Source of the DNA: Verrucomicrobiales bacterium
GTDB lineage: Bacteria; Verrucomicrobiota; Verrucomicrobiia; Limisphaerales; Palsa-1400
Reading direction: 5' to 3'
NCBI GenBank assembly: GCA_003140095.1
Contig: PLIU01000243.1
Span: 1 to 35,112 of the forward strand
Length of the DNA: 35,112 nucleotides
Under the pieces are notes generated by a model, which saw only the letters and a list, made by a program, of their open reading frames with translations, did no database searches and was not told the DNA's origin. Position numbers and translations under genes: made by a program. Below, one piece after another: positions 25,709-34,114 of the stretch; the stretch's first letter is position 1, and every line of letters starts with the position of its first letter.

Positions 25709-28700
25709 TCACTGCGTCAAATAGCCGCGCAGGCGGTAAAAACGCGGCGAGGCGTCGAGGTCGTTGGTGATGGTCAGAACCGTGCCGTCGCCGGGAATCA
25801 TTTGCACCGGCGTCCAGGCGCCGCCGGAGAGCGTGTTGTTGTACTCGACAACATAGGTTTCTTGGCTGGCCGATTGGAATGAGAAAATAAAATTCGTCCC
25901 TTGTATTTGCGGGCCGCCCAGCAAAGGCTCCCACGGGCCGTCGCAACAAGCGTAACCCCCGCCGTCGGTGATCGAGATGGTGTCGATCCACCAACCCACC
26001 GAGCCGTAGGCGTTGCCAGTGTCGGTGGCCAAACGCCATCTCAACTGGATGTTCTGTCCGGCAGCGGCGGCGGGAAGATCCGCTATCGTCGTGATGAAAC
26101 CGCCGGAATTGCCGCTCCAACATGCGCGGTTGGGCAAAGGATTGTCGTCGGCACTGCTCGGCGCGATCGTTAGGTTATACCCGTTGGTCACGAAACTGCC
26201 GCCCGCCGCCAGGATGTCGGCGAAGGCATTGGTCCCTATTTGAATCTCCAGCACGCCGCCGTCCAACGCCTCCCCTGGCGCATAAGGATTGACCTCCAGG
26301 TCGTAGTCGTTGCGAAAAATCAATTGGGCTGACGACGTGGCAATCGAAATCGTGGGTGAAAGCAAGTCGGCGATGCCCGCGTTGGTTGTGGCTTGCGCAA
26401 AGGCCGAGTTGGGCGGCGTGTCGGCTATGCCATTGGTGGTGATCCAGGCGGCCTGCCCGCCTGACACGTACGTGGTCCAATCGTCCGGCAACGAGGGCGC
26501 CGTCACGCCGCCAAAATTCTGCGTCAACGCCAGCACGGGGATAAATTGTCCGAGCTGAAAAGTGAAAGGGAGCGAACCGAGGCTGGCCGATCCGTCTTGG
26601 AGTTGGAGCGTGGCCGTGATCGTGCCGCCGCAGGAACCGCCGGCGGTAAAGGTCAATGGTTGGGAAGCGGGAGCGCCCCCCGCCGGCAGCGCTCCATAAA
26701 CGGCCGGGCCGCCGGGGGAGTCGATCCCGCCGCCGGTTTGCAGGGTGGCAATAAGATTGGTCGTATTGACAATCCCGGTGTTTTGCAGCGCGAATTGGAC
26801 GGTGACTGTTTCGCCGGGGTCAATGGCGCCGTTGGTGGGCAGGCAATTCTCGGCCTTCAGCGCCGCGCCCGCCGGCACGATCATCGCAGGCCCCACGCCC
26901 GCGGCGTTGTCCATGACGAGGGCAAAGTCCTGCGTCAGACCGTTGCTGCCATTGGGCACGCCGATGGAATTGATGCTGGTGGCGGCGATGGTGACGGTGA
27001 ACGCTCCCGCCACTCCCGCCGGCAGGAAAACGCTTTCCACGTTGTCCGCCTCGTCCGCCTCACCGCCGGGGACGGACCACGCGTTGCTGAAAACATTGCC
27101 CAGATACATCTGGCCGCCGATGTTCACTGTCAAGTCGAGGTCGTTGTTGTAGGCCGCGCCCGTCGTATTGCCCGGCGCGTCGGTCCAGGCGATGGTGACG
27201 CGGAAGGGAAGATTGGTCTCGGCCACCAAGCCGGTGAACATGCGCGTCTGGCCGCTGGCGGTGAAGGTGTCGCCGGGCAATTGATCGCGCAGAATGCGGG
27301 GCGTGCCGTCGAAGGCCGCGCCCAAATCCAGTTCGCCCATGCCCTGTCCATCGGACCAAAGGGTGTCATTGGCAGTGGCGCCCGTCAGGTAGCGCGCGCA
27401 GTTCATCAAGTAGGCTTTGGTCATGGCGGGCGAGGGAGGGAAGAAGGAATTATTGACAAGGTATTGGCGCAAGAGCGCGCAGCCGCCCGCCACGCAAGGG
27501 GTGGAATGACTCGTGCCGGATGAGGCGGTGTAAAATTGCTGGCTGGGCGGATAAAAGATGCCGCCCACACCGCCGCACACGCTGTCGCCGTTGTAACACG
27601 CATCCGCCGTGCCGAGCGCTCCGGGATCCGGCGCTTGCACGACGCCTCCGCTGACGTGCGTGGAAGGAGCGACGAGGTCCGGTTTGTGGCGTCCGTCGGC
27701 GCAAGGACCGCGTGAAGAGAAGGACGCGATTTCGTTGGCGCTCTCCGCCTCGTCATCGCCCACGCCGCATCCGTCGGCGCCGCCGAAGGGCTGCACGTTG
27801 TCGGCGCCGCCCACGTCCAGGACGTTCTTGGCGGTGCCCGGTTCAAGCACGGTCCCCTCGGCCGGTCCCGAATCTCCGGCGGCGAAGACAATGACCATTT
27901 CCTGGTTGCCCGCGCCATTTGTTTGGGCATCGCGCACCAAGGCGTCGTATTCCTGCGAAGCAACGCCATAGACGCCGCCGGAGGAACTGTAACCCCAACT
28001 GTTGTTGCTGATGCGCGCGCCGCCGGCGTAAGCCTGGGACACTAATTGCGTGAAGTCCGGATTGGTCCAGTCATCCGGGTCAAAAATCACCGACGATCCC
28101 AGCAGGACGAACGGGCAAACGCCCAGCCCGTAATGGTAGGCCGCGTCATCCACGAAGGGAAAAGCCGTCCCGTTATCATACCCGGCCGCGATATGCGCGT
28201 TGATGGTGCCGTGGCCGTCACACCCTTTCAACGTGCTGCCGCTATTGGGCGTCCCCACCAAACGGGCATAAGCCACGCGGCTGGCGGCGTTGGTATCGCC
28301 TCCGCTGTAAAGACCAAAATGGTTGGGCGAGGTCGTGCCGTCGTCGATGCCGCTGTCGGCCACGTCCACCACAAAGCCCGAGGCCTCGAACTGTTGCTGG
28401 GTGAATCCTTTGCCCGCCAGCCAGGCCAGATAACCCGGCCCAGCGGGAATAGTGCCGGAAACGTTGCCTGCCACAATCTGGTCCTGTCGCTCATCCTGTT
28501 TGCGCGCCGGATGGCAGGGCTGGATGGAAATCACGTCGGGCCGCGCGGCGACGCGGTCCAAATCCGCCGGCGCCAGACGCGTCACGACATTGATGAACTG
28601 CAACACGCGGCGCGGACGCGCCACCGGCGCCAGCAACGCGATCGTCGCGGCGTTGACCGGCGCATCGGCCACCAGTTGCACGGCGAAAAAATTCGTCCGC

Positions 28701-29218
28701 GTTGCACGCGCGGCGGGATGGGTCTTGTATTGGTCCAGATATGGGCCGTCCCATTGCACCGTGGGAAGGGCGCAGAGCGATTGGACGCGGGCCAGGGCCG
28801 CCGCATCGCCATAAAGGAGATAGGCGTTGTGAGGAATATAATTGACAATTTGGGCCCCCGCATCCAGCAGGGCCTTGCGCCAGTCCGGCTGCACCGGTCC
28901 CGCGAACTGCACCAGGCGCAGGCGATTGCCCGCGAAGCCGCCGGGCGGCTGGCGCAGCGCCTGGGTGGCGGGTTGCGTGGTGTCGAGGCGCGCGGCATTA
29001 AGGAGGATCCAGTTGTAGTCGTCCCGCACTTGCAGGCCGTTGGTTTGCGCCGCCGCGAAAAGCTGGTAGCCGCCGTAATCGGCGATCAAACGCCCGCCCG
29101 CCGCGACGATGGCGCGCGCCGCCGCCGGATCGCTGGTTTGCACTTTGTGCGCCAGGCCCGCCCGCGCCGGGCACGCCAGCGCGCAGCTCGCCACCAGACA
29201 TCGGAAGAGGCGGTTCAC
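25709..29218 (-). CDS. Secreted subtilisin-like serine protease, 1169 aa
   Basis: The protein starts with a signal peptide (MNRLFRCLVASCALACPARA), initiated by GTG 29218. An N-terminal extension of about 260 residues precedes the S8 domain: Asp288 (VVDVADSGIDDG), His336 (GCDGHGTINAHIAAG) and Ser570 (SSGTSHSTPCVAGG). The oxyanion-hole position in FAAGDSGP is Asp449, where subtilases have Asn. Downstream come a proprotein-convertase-like beta domain (AYNNDLDLTVNIGG), an Ig-like repeat domain (GAIDPGETVTVQFALQNTG) and a lectin/MAM-like domain (about 930-1110). The tail SPRFYRLRGYL resembles tails of other secreted proteins of this phylum. It overlaps the mutS stop by 4 bases (GTGA). It likely degrades extracellular protein. 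Confidence 0.88.
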   Translation of the reverse strand: MNRLFRCLVASCALACPARAGLAHKVQTSDPAAARAIVAAGGRLIADYGGYQLFAAAQTNGLQVRDDYNWILLNAARLDTTQPATQALRQPPGGFAGNRLRLVQFAGPVQPDWRKALLDAGAQIVNYIPHNAYLLYGDAAALARVQSLCALPTVQWDGPYLDQYKTHPAARATRTNFFAVQLVADAPVNAATIALLAPVARPRRVLQFINVVTRLAPADLDRVAARPDVISIQPCHPARKQDERQDQIVAGNVSGTIPAGPGYLAWLAGKGFTQQQFEASGFVVDVADSGIDDGTTSPNHFGLYSGGDTNAASRVAYARLVGTPNSGSTLKGCDGHGTINAHIAAGYDNGTAFPFVDDAAYHYGLGVCPFVLLGSSVIFDPDDWTNPDFTQLVSQAYAGGARISNNSWGYSSSGGVYGVASQEYDALVRDAQTNGAGNQEMVIVFAAGDSGPAEGTVLEPGTAKNVLDVGGADNVQPFGGADGCGVGDDEAESANEIASFSSRGPCADGRHKPDLVAPSTHVSGGVVQAPDPGALGTADACYNGDSVCGGVGGIFYPPSQQFYTASSGTSHSTPCVAGGCALLRQYLVNNSFFPPSPAMTKAYLMNCARYLTGATANDTLWSDGQGMGELDLGAAFDGTPRILRDQLPGDTFTASGQTRMFTGLVAETNLPFRVTIAWTDAPGNTTGAAYNNDLDLTVNIGGQMYLGNVFSNAWSVPGGEADEADNVESVFLPAGVAGAFTVTIAATSINSIGVPNGSNGLTQDFALVMDNAAGVGPAMIVPAGAALKAENCLPTNGAIDPGETVTVQFALQNTGIVNTTNLIATLQTGGGIDSPGGPAVYGALPAGGAPASQPLTFTAGGSCGGTITATLQLQDGSASLGSLPFTFQLGQFIPVLALTQNFGGVTAPSLPDDWTTYVSGGQAAWITTNGIADTPPNSAFAQATTNAGIADLLSPTISIATSSAQLIFRNDYDLEVNPYAPGEALDGGVLEIQIGTNAFADILAAGGSFVTNGYNLTIAPSSADDNPLPNRACWSGNSGGFITTIADLPAAAAGQNIQLRWRLATDTGNAYGSVGWWIDTISITDGGGYACCDGPWEPLLGGPQIQGTNFIFSFQSASQETYVVEYNNTLSGGAWTPVQMIPGDGTVLTITNDLDASPRFYRLRGYLTQ

Positions 29219-31767
29219 GCGAACAAATCCATTTGCGGCGCCGGCCCAAGCCGCTTGAGTTTGTCCAACTCCGGCCGGCGGCGCGGCTGGCGCACTTTGC
29301 CTTCGGGCGACAATTCGGATTCCTCAAGGTTGGAGAGAATCTCCTTGGCGCGGTCGAGGACCGTCTTGGGCACGCCCGCCAGGCGCGCGACCTGGATGCC
29401 GTAACTCTTGTCCGTCGCGCCTTCGACGATTTGGCGCAGGAAAACGATTTGGTCATTCCACTCGCGCACGGCGACGTTGCAATTCCTGACCCGCGGCAGG
29501 CGGCCCGCCAATTCGGTCAGTTCATGGTAATGCGTGGCGAAAAGCGTCTTGGCGCCCACGACATTGTGCAAATGCTCGACGATGGACCACGCCAGGCTCA
29601 GGCCGTCGAAGGTGCTGGTGCCCCGCCCGATTTCGTCAAGTATAACCAGGCTGCGGGCGCTGGCGTTGTTGAGAATGTTGGCCGTTTCGGTCATCTCGAC
29701 CATGAAGGTCGATTGCCCGCGGACCAGGTCGTCGCTGGCGCCAATGCGCGTGAAAATGCGATCGACCAGGCCGAGGCGCGCCGCCGCCGCCGGGACAAAG
29801 GAGCCGGTCTGGGCCAGCAGCGTGATCAAAGCGACCTGGCGGATGAAGGTGCTTTTGCCGGCCATGTTAGGTCCGGTGATGAGCAGCAACTGGCGGTCGG
29901 CGTGGTTCAGGCAGGCGTCGTTGGGCACGAAGCGTTCGCCGGCCAGCGTTTGTTCGAGCACCGGATGGCGTCCGGCCCGGATCTCGATGACACCGTCGGC
30001 GGCAGTTTCCGGCCGGCAATAATCGTGCAGCCGCGCGATTTGCGCGAAGGCGGCCAGCACGTCCAATTGCCCCAGCGCCGCGGCCGAGCGCTGCAGAGGC
30101 GGCAATTGGTCCAACACCTGTTCGCGCACCTGCTGGAACAACTCGTACTCCAGCTTGACGCCGCGTTCCTCCGCGCCCAGGATTTTGCCCTCCATTTCTT
30201 TCAACTCCGGGGTGATAAAACGCTCGCCGCCAGCAATGGTCTGCTTGCGGATATAATGGGCCGGCACTTTGTCCAGATTCGATTTTGTCACCTCAATATA
30301 GTAACCGAAGACCGAATTGAATCGCACCTTGAGCGAGGCGATGCCGGTGCGCGCCATTTCGTCCTGCTGGAGCTGGGCGATCCAATTCTTGCCCTCGCGA
30401 GTGGCGCGGCGCAATTCATCCAGGCTGGCCTCAAACCCGTCGCGGATCAACCCGCCTTCCTTGACCGCCAGGGGCGGCTCATCCACCACGGCGCGCGCGA
30501 TCAACTCCACCAGCTCCGGCGCGTCGGCCAGTTGCCCTTCCAGTTCGTCCAGCAAGCCCGGCGCGGACACCTCCTCCCGGATGACCGGCAACTCGGCCGG
30601 CGCGCGCGGCGCGCGCAGGCGCGCCAGGCTTGCTTTGAGCGGCGTAATCTTTTCCAGTCCGAGGCGCAAGGCCAGCAAATCGCGGCCATTGCCCGAACCG
30701 GCGCTGAGGCGGCCGAGGGTGCGTTCCAAGTCGCGCACGGCGCCCAGGTTTTGGCGGAATTCATCCAGCGCGGCGGCGTTCCCGACCCAAAGCCCGACCG
30801 CCTGGCGCCGACGGTCGATGGGAGCTGGCGCCGCCAGCGGCTGGCTGAGCCAATCGCGCAAGCGCCGCGCGCCCATCGGCGTGACGGTGCGATTGAGCGC
30901 GCCGTAAAGACAGGCTTGGCGCGGCGCGCCGGCATGGAGCGGCTCCAGGATTTCCAGGTTTCTCAAGGAAACCGCGTCCAGCGCCATGAAATCCGAGCCG
31001 AGATAAAAGGAGAGGCGGGTCAGGGCCGAGACATCGCGCCGCAAATGTTGTGTCAAGTAATGGATCACCGCCCCCGCCGCGCCGACGGCCGCCGGACGCC
31101 CCCGCAACCCGAAGCCGTCCAGCGAGGCGACTTTGAAATGCTCGCGCACGGTGAATTCCGCCGTCTCCGGCGCGAAGACCCAGTCCTCATACGGGTTCAA
31201 CACCACCCGATCGTCGCGGGCCAGGGCGGCCAGCTTTTCCGCCGCCGCCGGGTATATGATTTCCGCCGGGCGCAAGCGTTCCAATTCGGCGCGCAAGGTC
31301 GGCTCCCCTTCGAGCTCGGTCGTTTTGAAATCGCCGGTGGTCAAGTCCGCCAGCGCCAGGCCGAAAAGCTTGCCGCAGGGATAGAGGGCGGCCAGGAAGT
31401 TATTCCGTTCCGCCGCCAGGAGGCGCTCGTCGAAATGGGTGCCCGGGCTGAGGATCTGGGTGACCTCGCGTTTGACCAACTGGCCCGGACGCGCCTCCTC
31501 CAACTGTTCGCAAATAGCGACCTTGCGCCCCGCCTTGAGCAGGCGGGCGATGTAACCATGAGCGGCGTGGAAGGGGATGCCGCACATGGGGATGTCGCCG
31601 CGTTTGGTCAGGGCGACGTTGAGCAACGGCGCGCCAGTTTTGGCGTCCTCGAAAAACATCTCGTAGAAATCGCCCAGCCGGAAGAGCAAAAGGGCTTCGC
31701 GCGGCAGCTCGCTTTTGATGCGGCGATACTGCGCCATCATCGGCGTTAATGGAGTATCTTGGCCCAA
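29215..31767 (-). CDS. mutS: DNA mismatch repair protein MutS
   Basis: MutS recognises mismatches and recruits MutL. The 850 residues include the mismatch-binding FYE triad (Phe34-Tyr35-Glu36 in LGDFYEMFFEDA), connector, lever and clamp domains, the Walker A motif TGPNMAGKST at 631-640 and Walker B LVILDEIGRGTS at 707-718, then ATHYHEL. Size and motifs are normal. The start is TTG 31767, because TPMMAQYRRIK begins only 8 residues later and an in-frame stop lies just upstream. ATG 31740 or 31737 are alternatives. The 31-bp repeat copy at 31784-31814 ends 17 bases before the start and may carry its promoter. Confidence 0.96.
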   Translation of the reverse strand: MGQDTPLTPMMAQYRRIKSELPREALLLFRLGDFYEMFFEDAKTGAPLLNVALTKRGDIPMCGIPFHAAHGYIARLLKAGRKVAICEQLEEARPGQLVKREVTQILSPGTHFDERLLAAERNNFLAALYPCGKLFGLALADLTTGDFKTTELEGEPTLRAELERLRPAEIIYPAAAEKLAALARDDRVVLNPYEDWVFAPETAEFTVREHFKVASLDGFGLRGRPAAVGAAGAVIHYLTQHLRRDVSALTRLSFYLGSDFMALDAVSLRNLEILEPLHAGAPRQACLYGALNRTVTPMGARRLRDWLSQPLAAPAPIDRRRQAVGLWVGNAAALDEFRQNLGAVRDLERTLGRLSAGSGNGRDLLALRLGLEKITPLKASLARLRAPRAPAELPVIREEVSAPGLLDELEGQLADAPELVELIARAVVDEPPLAVKEGGLIRDGFEASLDELRRATREGKNWIAQLQQDEMARTGIASLKVRFNSVFGYYIEVTKSNLDKVPAHYIRKQTIAGGERFITPELKEMEGKILGAEERGVKLEYELFQQVREQVLDQLPPLQRSAAALGQLDVLAAFAQIARLHDYCRPETAADGVIEIRAGRHPVLEQTLAGERFVPNDACLNHADRQLLLITGPNMAGKSTFIRQVALITLLAQTGSFVPAAAARLGLVDRIFTRIGASDDLVRGQSTFMVEMTETANILNNASARSLVILDEIGRGTSTFDGLSLAWSIVEHLHNVVGAKTLFATHYHELTELAGRLPRVRNCNVAVREWNDQIVFLRQIVEGATDKSYGIQVARLAGVPKTVLDRAKEILSNLEESELSPEGKVRQPRRRPELDKLKRLGPAPQMDLFA

Positions 31768-31783
31768 GGCCGACTAGTGTAAG

Positions 31784-31814
31784 AAAAATCCAGCGCGGGT
31801 GTCGAAGCAAAAGG
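31784..31814 (-). repeat. 31-bp direct repeat, copy 1 (upstream of mutS)
   Basis: It is identical to 32870-32900 except for one base (A at 31792, G in the other copy). Read on the minus strand it begins CCTTTTGCTTCGACACCCGC and lies just upstream of mutS. TCGACA followed 18 bases later by TACACT resembles a -35/-10 promoter pair, which would give a very short mutS leader. This promoter reading is inferred. Confidence 0.6.
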
Positions 31815-31818
31815 GCTG

Positions 31819-32355
31819 TCAGCTTGACCCGCTTGGCGTCATGCCCTCAAGGCGTTTGGTCAGGATGAGGCAGTAACAGAGCGGGATGGCGCCGAAGACG
31901 CCGAAGGAACAGTCGATGAGCCGCCAGCCGAGAGGTATGTGTCGAATCGGACCGCATATCATAGCCAGTGGAATGACCAGCACGCAGGCGATCAGGCCGG
32001 TCCAAAGCACCCAAATATTGCGCGCCGGATTGACCATCGGACCGATAAAAAACATGGCGATCACCAGATGGGCAAAAGCCAGCCAGTCGGTGCCGTAAGC
32101 TATCCAGGGGTAGCGCCCGTAAGCATCCCGCAGCCCGTCGCGAACGCGCAGAAGCCAGGTGTCCAGACCGCCATGCGCTGCTTCCTTGGCCGAGTTATCC
32201 AACCCTCGGAGCGAGGCCATAGTCTCCAGCTCCCGTTGCAACGGGAACGCCGTAAGACCACTGAGAACAAGCCCACACATAAAAAGTCCAAGCACCAGAC
32301 GCAGCCGAAAAAGAATGGCAGCCGAGCTTACTGGAACGTCAGATTTGGTTGTCAC
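31819..32355 (-). CDS. Conserved membrane protein, 178 aa
   Basis: This small integral membrane protein has four hydrophobic segments: LVLGLFMCGLVLSGLTAF, WLAFAHLVIAMFFIGPMV, VLWTGLIACVLVIPLAMI and the C-terminal FGVFGAIPLCYCLILT. Conserved words such as YGTDWLAFAHLVIAMFFIGP and PLGWRLIDCSFGVFG suggest a known but unnamed family. It starts with GTG 32355, supported by AGGAG about 10 bases upstream, and overlaps the end of the lipoprotein gene by 17 bases, so the two form one unit. Function is unknown. Confidence 0.75.
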   Translation of the reverse strand: MTTKSDVPVSSAAILFRLRLVLGLFMCGLVLSGLTAFPLQRELETMASLRGLDNSAKEAAHGGLDTWLLRVRDGLRDAYGRYPWIAYGTDWLAFAHLVIAMFFIGPMVNPARNIWVLWTGLIACVLVIPLAMICGPIRHIPLGWRLIDCSFGVFGAIPLCYCLILTKRLEGMTPSGSS

Positions 32356-32830
32356 TTAGGAACAGCTCCTTTGAAATCTTGTCGATGAAAAGCCTGAACC
32401 GGCTGTCCGGTTCGTCGGAGTAAGCCCACACTTCGTAATTGCTGATTGGCTTGGGAAGAAACCATGCCGGCTTGTCTTGGACAAAATGAGTGATGGAGTC
32501 TGTCTCGTTATTCGTCAGCCGAACTTCCTTGAACTTATTGTGATCGAAAAGGCTTTTCGTAAACTTATCGTTGGGTTGGATCTGGATGAAATACTCAAAC
32601 TCGTACGTCCAATGGGGCGACCTCCAGAACCTGGAATGAACGACCACGACATCCTTCGGTTGCGAAGTCCGAAACACGCGGTGAAAATTCTTCGGATCGT
32701 CCTGCCACGTTCCTGACTCGTGGCAGCCCGTGGAGCACAACAGGAGCCACAGAAACCACGCAGGCTTGATTGTGCGCAGCCTTGCCCGGATTCGCAAAAC
32801 GGTACGATTACCATGTATGCCACGCGCCAT
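32339..32830 (-). CDS. Probable lipoprotein, 163 aa
   Basis: The N-terminal part reads IKPAWFLWLLLCSTGCHES, a signal sequence ending in a lipobox-like S-T-G-C. The mature part contains VVVVHSRFWRSPHWTYEFEY, KPAWFLPKPISNYEVWAYSD and DSRFRLFIDKISKELFLSD, which suggest a compact beta-rich domain. The family is uncharacterised as far as I know. ATG 32830 is the only ATG in the right place. The 12 residues before the hydrophobic core make the signal somewhat long. It is cotranscribed with the membrane protein downstream, so it may be its membrane-anchored partner. Confidence 0.7.
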   Translation of the reverse strand: MARGIHGNRTVLRIRARLRTIKPAWFLWLLLCSTGCHESGTWQDDPKNFHRVFRTSQPKDVVVVHSRFWRSPHWTYEFEYFIQIQPNDKFTKSLFDHNKFKEVRLTNNETDSITHFVQDKPAWFLPKPISNYEVWAYSDEPDSRFRLFIDKISKELFLSDNQI

Positions 32831-32869
32831 GCCGGCGATGCTCTGCCAAAGCCGAGGCTACGACAATCG

Positions 32870-32900
32870 AAAAATCCGGCGCGGGTGTCGAAGCAAAAGG
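32870..32900 (-). repeat. 31-bp direct repeat, copy 2 (upstream of lipoprotein)
   Basis: This near-identical copy of 31784-31814 lies 39 bases before the lipoprotein ATG on the minus strand. Together the copies bracket the lipoprotein/membrane protein pair. Each copy lies directly upstream of a minus-strand gene (lipoprotein and mutS). That fits either a duplicated promoter or a cassette bounded by repeats. Confidence 0.6.
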
Positions 32901-32921
32901 CAGCGCAATCGCAACGCCTTG

Positions 32922-32941
32922 GGAACGGAGGTTCCTTTTTT
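32922..32941 (+). terminator. Terminator-like hairpin with T6
   Basis: GGAAC-GGAG-GTTCC is followed by six T residues on the plus strand. The stem is only 5 bp. There is no plus-strand gene upstream that would end here, so this is probably fortuitous or part of the surrounding repeat-like sequence. Confidence 0.2.
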
Positions 32942-32950
32942 CTCCTTATT

Positions 32951-33030
32951 GTAATCGTAATGCTAATCGTAATCGAATCTTATCTTTGAACGGGGAAAGA
33001 GATTAAGATTAGGATTATGATTAGGATCGG
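32951..33030. repeat. Opposed hexamer repeats (TAATCG / GATTAG)
   Basis: Around 32951-32979 the plus strand carries TAATCG-type hexamers (TAATCG, TAATGC, TAATCG, TAATCG). At 33001-33030 it carries GATTAA, GATTAG, GATTAT, GATTAG in the opposite sense. The two runs can pair imperfectly around a short GAACGGGG centre. It lies just after the stop of the exo/endonuclease-like gene. It resembles dispersed (GATTAN)n intergenic elements. Confidence 0.5.
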
Positions 33031-33032
33031 AA

Positions 33033-33965
33033 TTATGGGGCGGGCACTGCAAAACCGGCCACCAAGGGGCGGTGATCGGAGGCCAAGCCCCAATTGGGGG
33101 TGGTTAAAATATACGTCTCGTCTTTGAGCCAGCGGCTTTGCAGACCGCGCCCCAACAGGATGTAATCGATGCGGCTATAGACGTCGTCTTTGGCGTAGTA
33201 ATCCGTCCAAGTGATGCGGCGCGGTTCGCGGCCGCCTTCGGCGCTGGAGGCGGCGTCGCCGTTGCGTTCGGCGGGGCGGGTGTCAAACAAACGCGTCGTC
33301 CCGCGGCCCATGATGGTGCGGATGGGTTTGGAGTCCTGCACGTCGTTGAAGTCGCCGACGACGGCGAGATTCTGGGCGGGGTCCAGGGCGAAGCGGGCCT
33401 CGATGACCCGGCGCAAGGCGGCGGCTTCCTCGTAGCGCCATTCCTCTTCGTCGGCCATGGCGGAGGGAAGGCGCGATTTCAAATGCGCGGCGATGAGAGT
33501 GAAGGTGTAGCGCGGGTTGACCTGGATGTCCACCTCGGCAAAGCCGCGGCTGACTACGAGGCGGCGGCCGTCGAGCAGGAAGTTTTCGTTGGTGTGCGGG
33601 CGGCGGCCGACGATGGGAAAGCGGCTGAGCACGGCGAGATGAATATTCGTGTCGTTGCCCGTGATCTCGTCCCAAAAGGGCAGGTCCAAGCCGCTGGATT
33701 TAAGGTTTGACTGCAAATCCAGCAAGGCGTTGGTGGCGCCCATTTCCTGCAGGGCGATGACGTCGGGTTTCATGGCCAGAATGCAGTCGCACACCTTGGC
33801 CTGGGCGGCGGGTGATTTGGCGCGGCGCGTGCCGGAAGGGGCCTCGAGGTAATTTTCGACGTTGAACGAGGCGAGGCGGAAGAGGGGCGGCTCCGCCCGC
33901 GCCGCCGCCGGCAGGCAGAGCAGAAAGACCAGGCCAAGCCGGCGCCGTGAGGAGGCCGAAAACAT
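33033..33965 (-). CDS. Secreted endonuclease/exonuclease/phosphatase-family protein
   Basis: The protein has 310 residues. ATG 33965 begins a signal peptide (MFSASSRRRLGLVFLLCLPA). The longer TTG start at 34013 would hide it. All motifs of the EEP (DNase I-like) fold appear in order: LASFNVENYL, PDVIALQEMG, IAAHLKSR, AVVGDFNDVQDS, SRIDYILLGRG and the C-terminal ASDHRPLVAGF with the catalytic Asp-His. It is probably a periplasmic or extracellular phosphodiesterase or nuclease. The substrate could be nucleic acid, phospholipid or inositol phosphate. No partner gene is evident. Confidence 0.9.
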   Translation of the reverse strand: MFSASSRRRLGLVFLLCLPAAARAEPPLFRLASFNVENYLEAPSGTRRAKSPAAQAKVCDCILAMKPDVIALQEMGATNALLDLQSNLKSSGLDLPFWDEITGNDTNIHLAVLSRFPIVGRRPHTNENFLLDGRRLVVSRGFAEVDIQVNPRYTFTLIAAHLKSRLPSAMADEEEWRYEEAAALRRVIEARFALDPAQNLAVVGDFNDVQDSKPIRTIMGRGTTRLFDTRPAERNGDAASSAEGGREPRRITWTDYYAKDDVYSRIDYILLGRGLQSRWLKDETYILTTPNWGLASDHRPLVAGFAVPAP

Positions 33966-34009
33966 GAGCGGAGCGTAGGCTTGCGCATGGCCGGGGTCAA
34001 AGGTTTTAG

Positions 34010-34114
34010 TCAATCCGGCTGCGTCAAGACATAGACGTGACCCGGTTGAAATTCGGCGAGGCGGCGGAACACTTCGGGCATCAACGAGTGCGTGTCCTCA
34101 AAACGATTCGGCAG
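34010..34114 (-). pseudogene. DUF5615-type toxin, C-terminal remnant
   Basis: In a frame different from the DUF433 gene, the minus strand reads NRFEDTHSLMPEVFRRLAEF, followed by QPGHVYVLTQPD and a stop at 34010. This looks like the last 34 residues of a PIN-like DUF5615 toxin, whose C-terminus typically has L-M-P-x-V-L and a P-G-x-V strand. The first two thirds of the toxin are missing, and the DUF433 reading frame runs directly into it. It is a non-functional relic. Confidence 0.55.

Noticed and set aside
29233-31749. Open frame of 838 codons on the plus strand
   Set aside because: It is the antisense shadow of mutS, produced by high GC content. The sequence is low in complexity and unlike any family.
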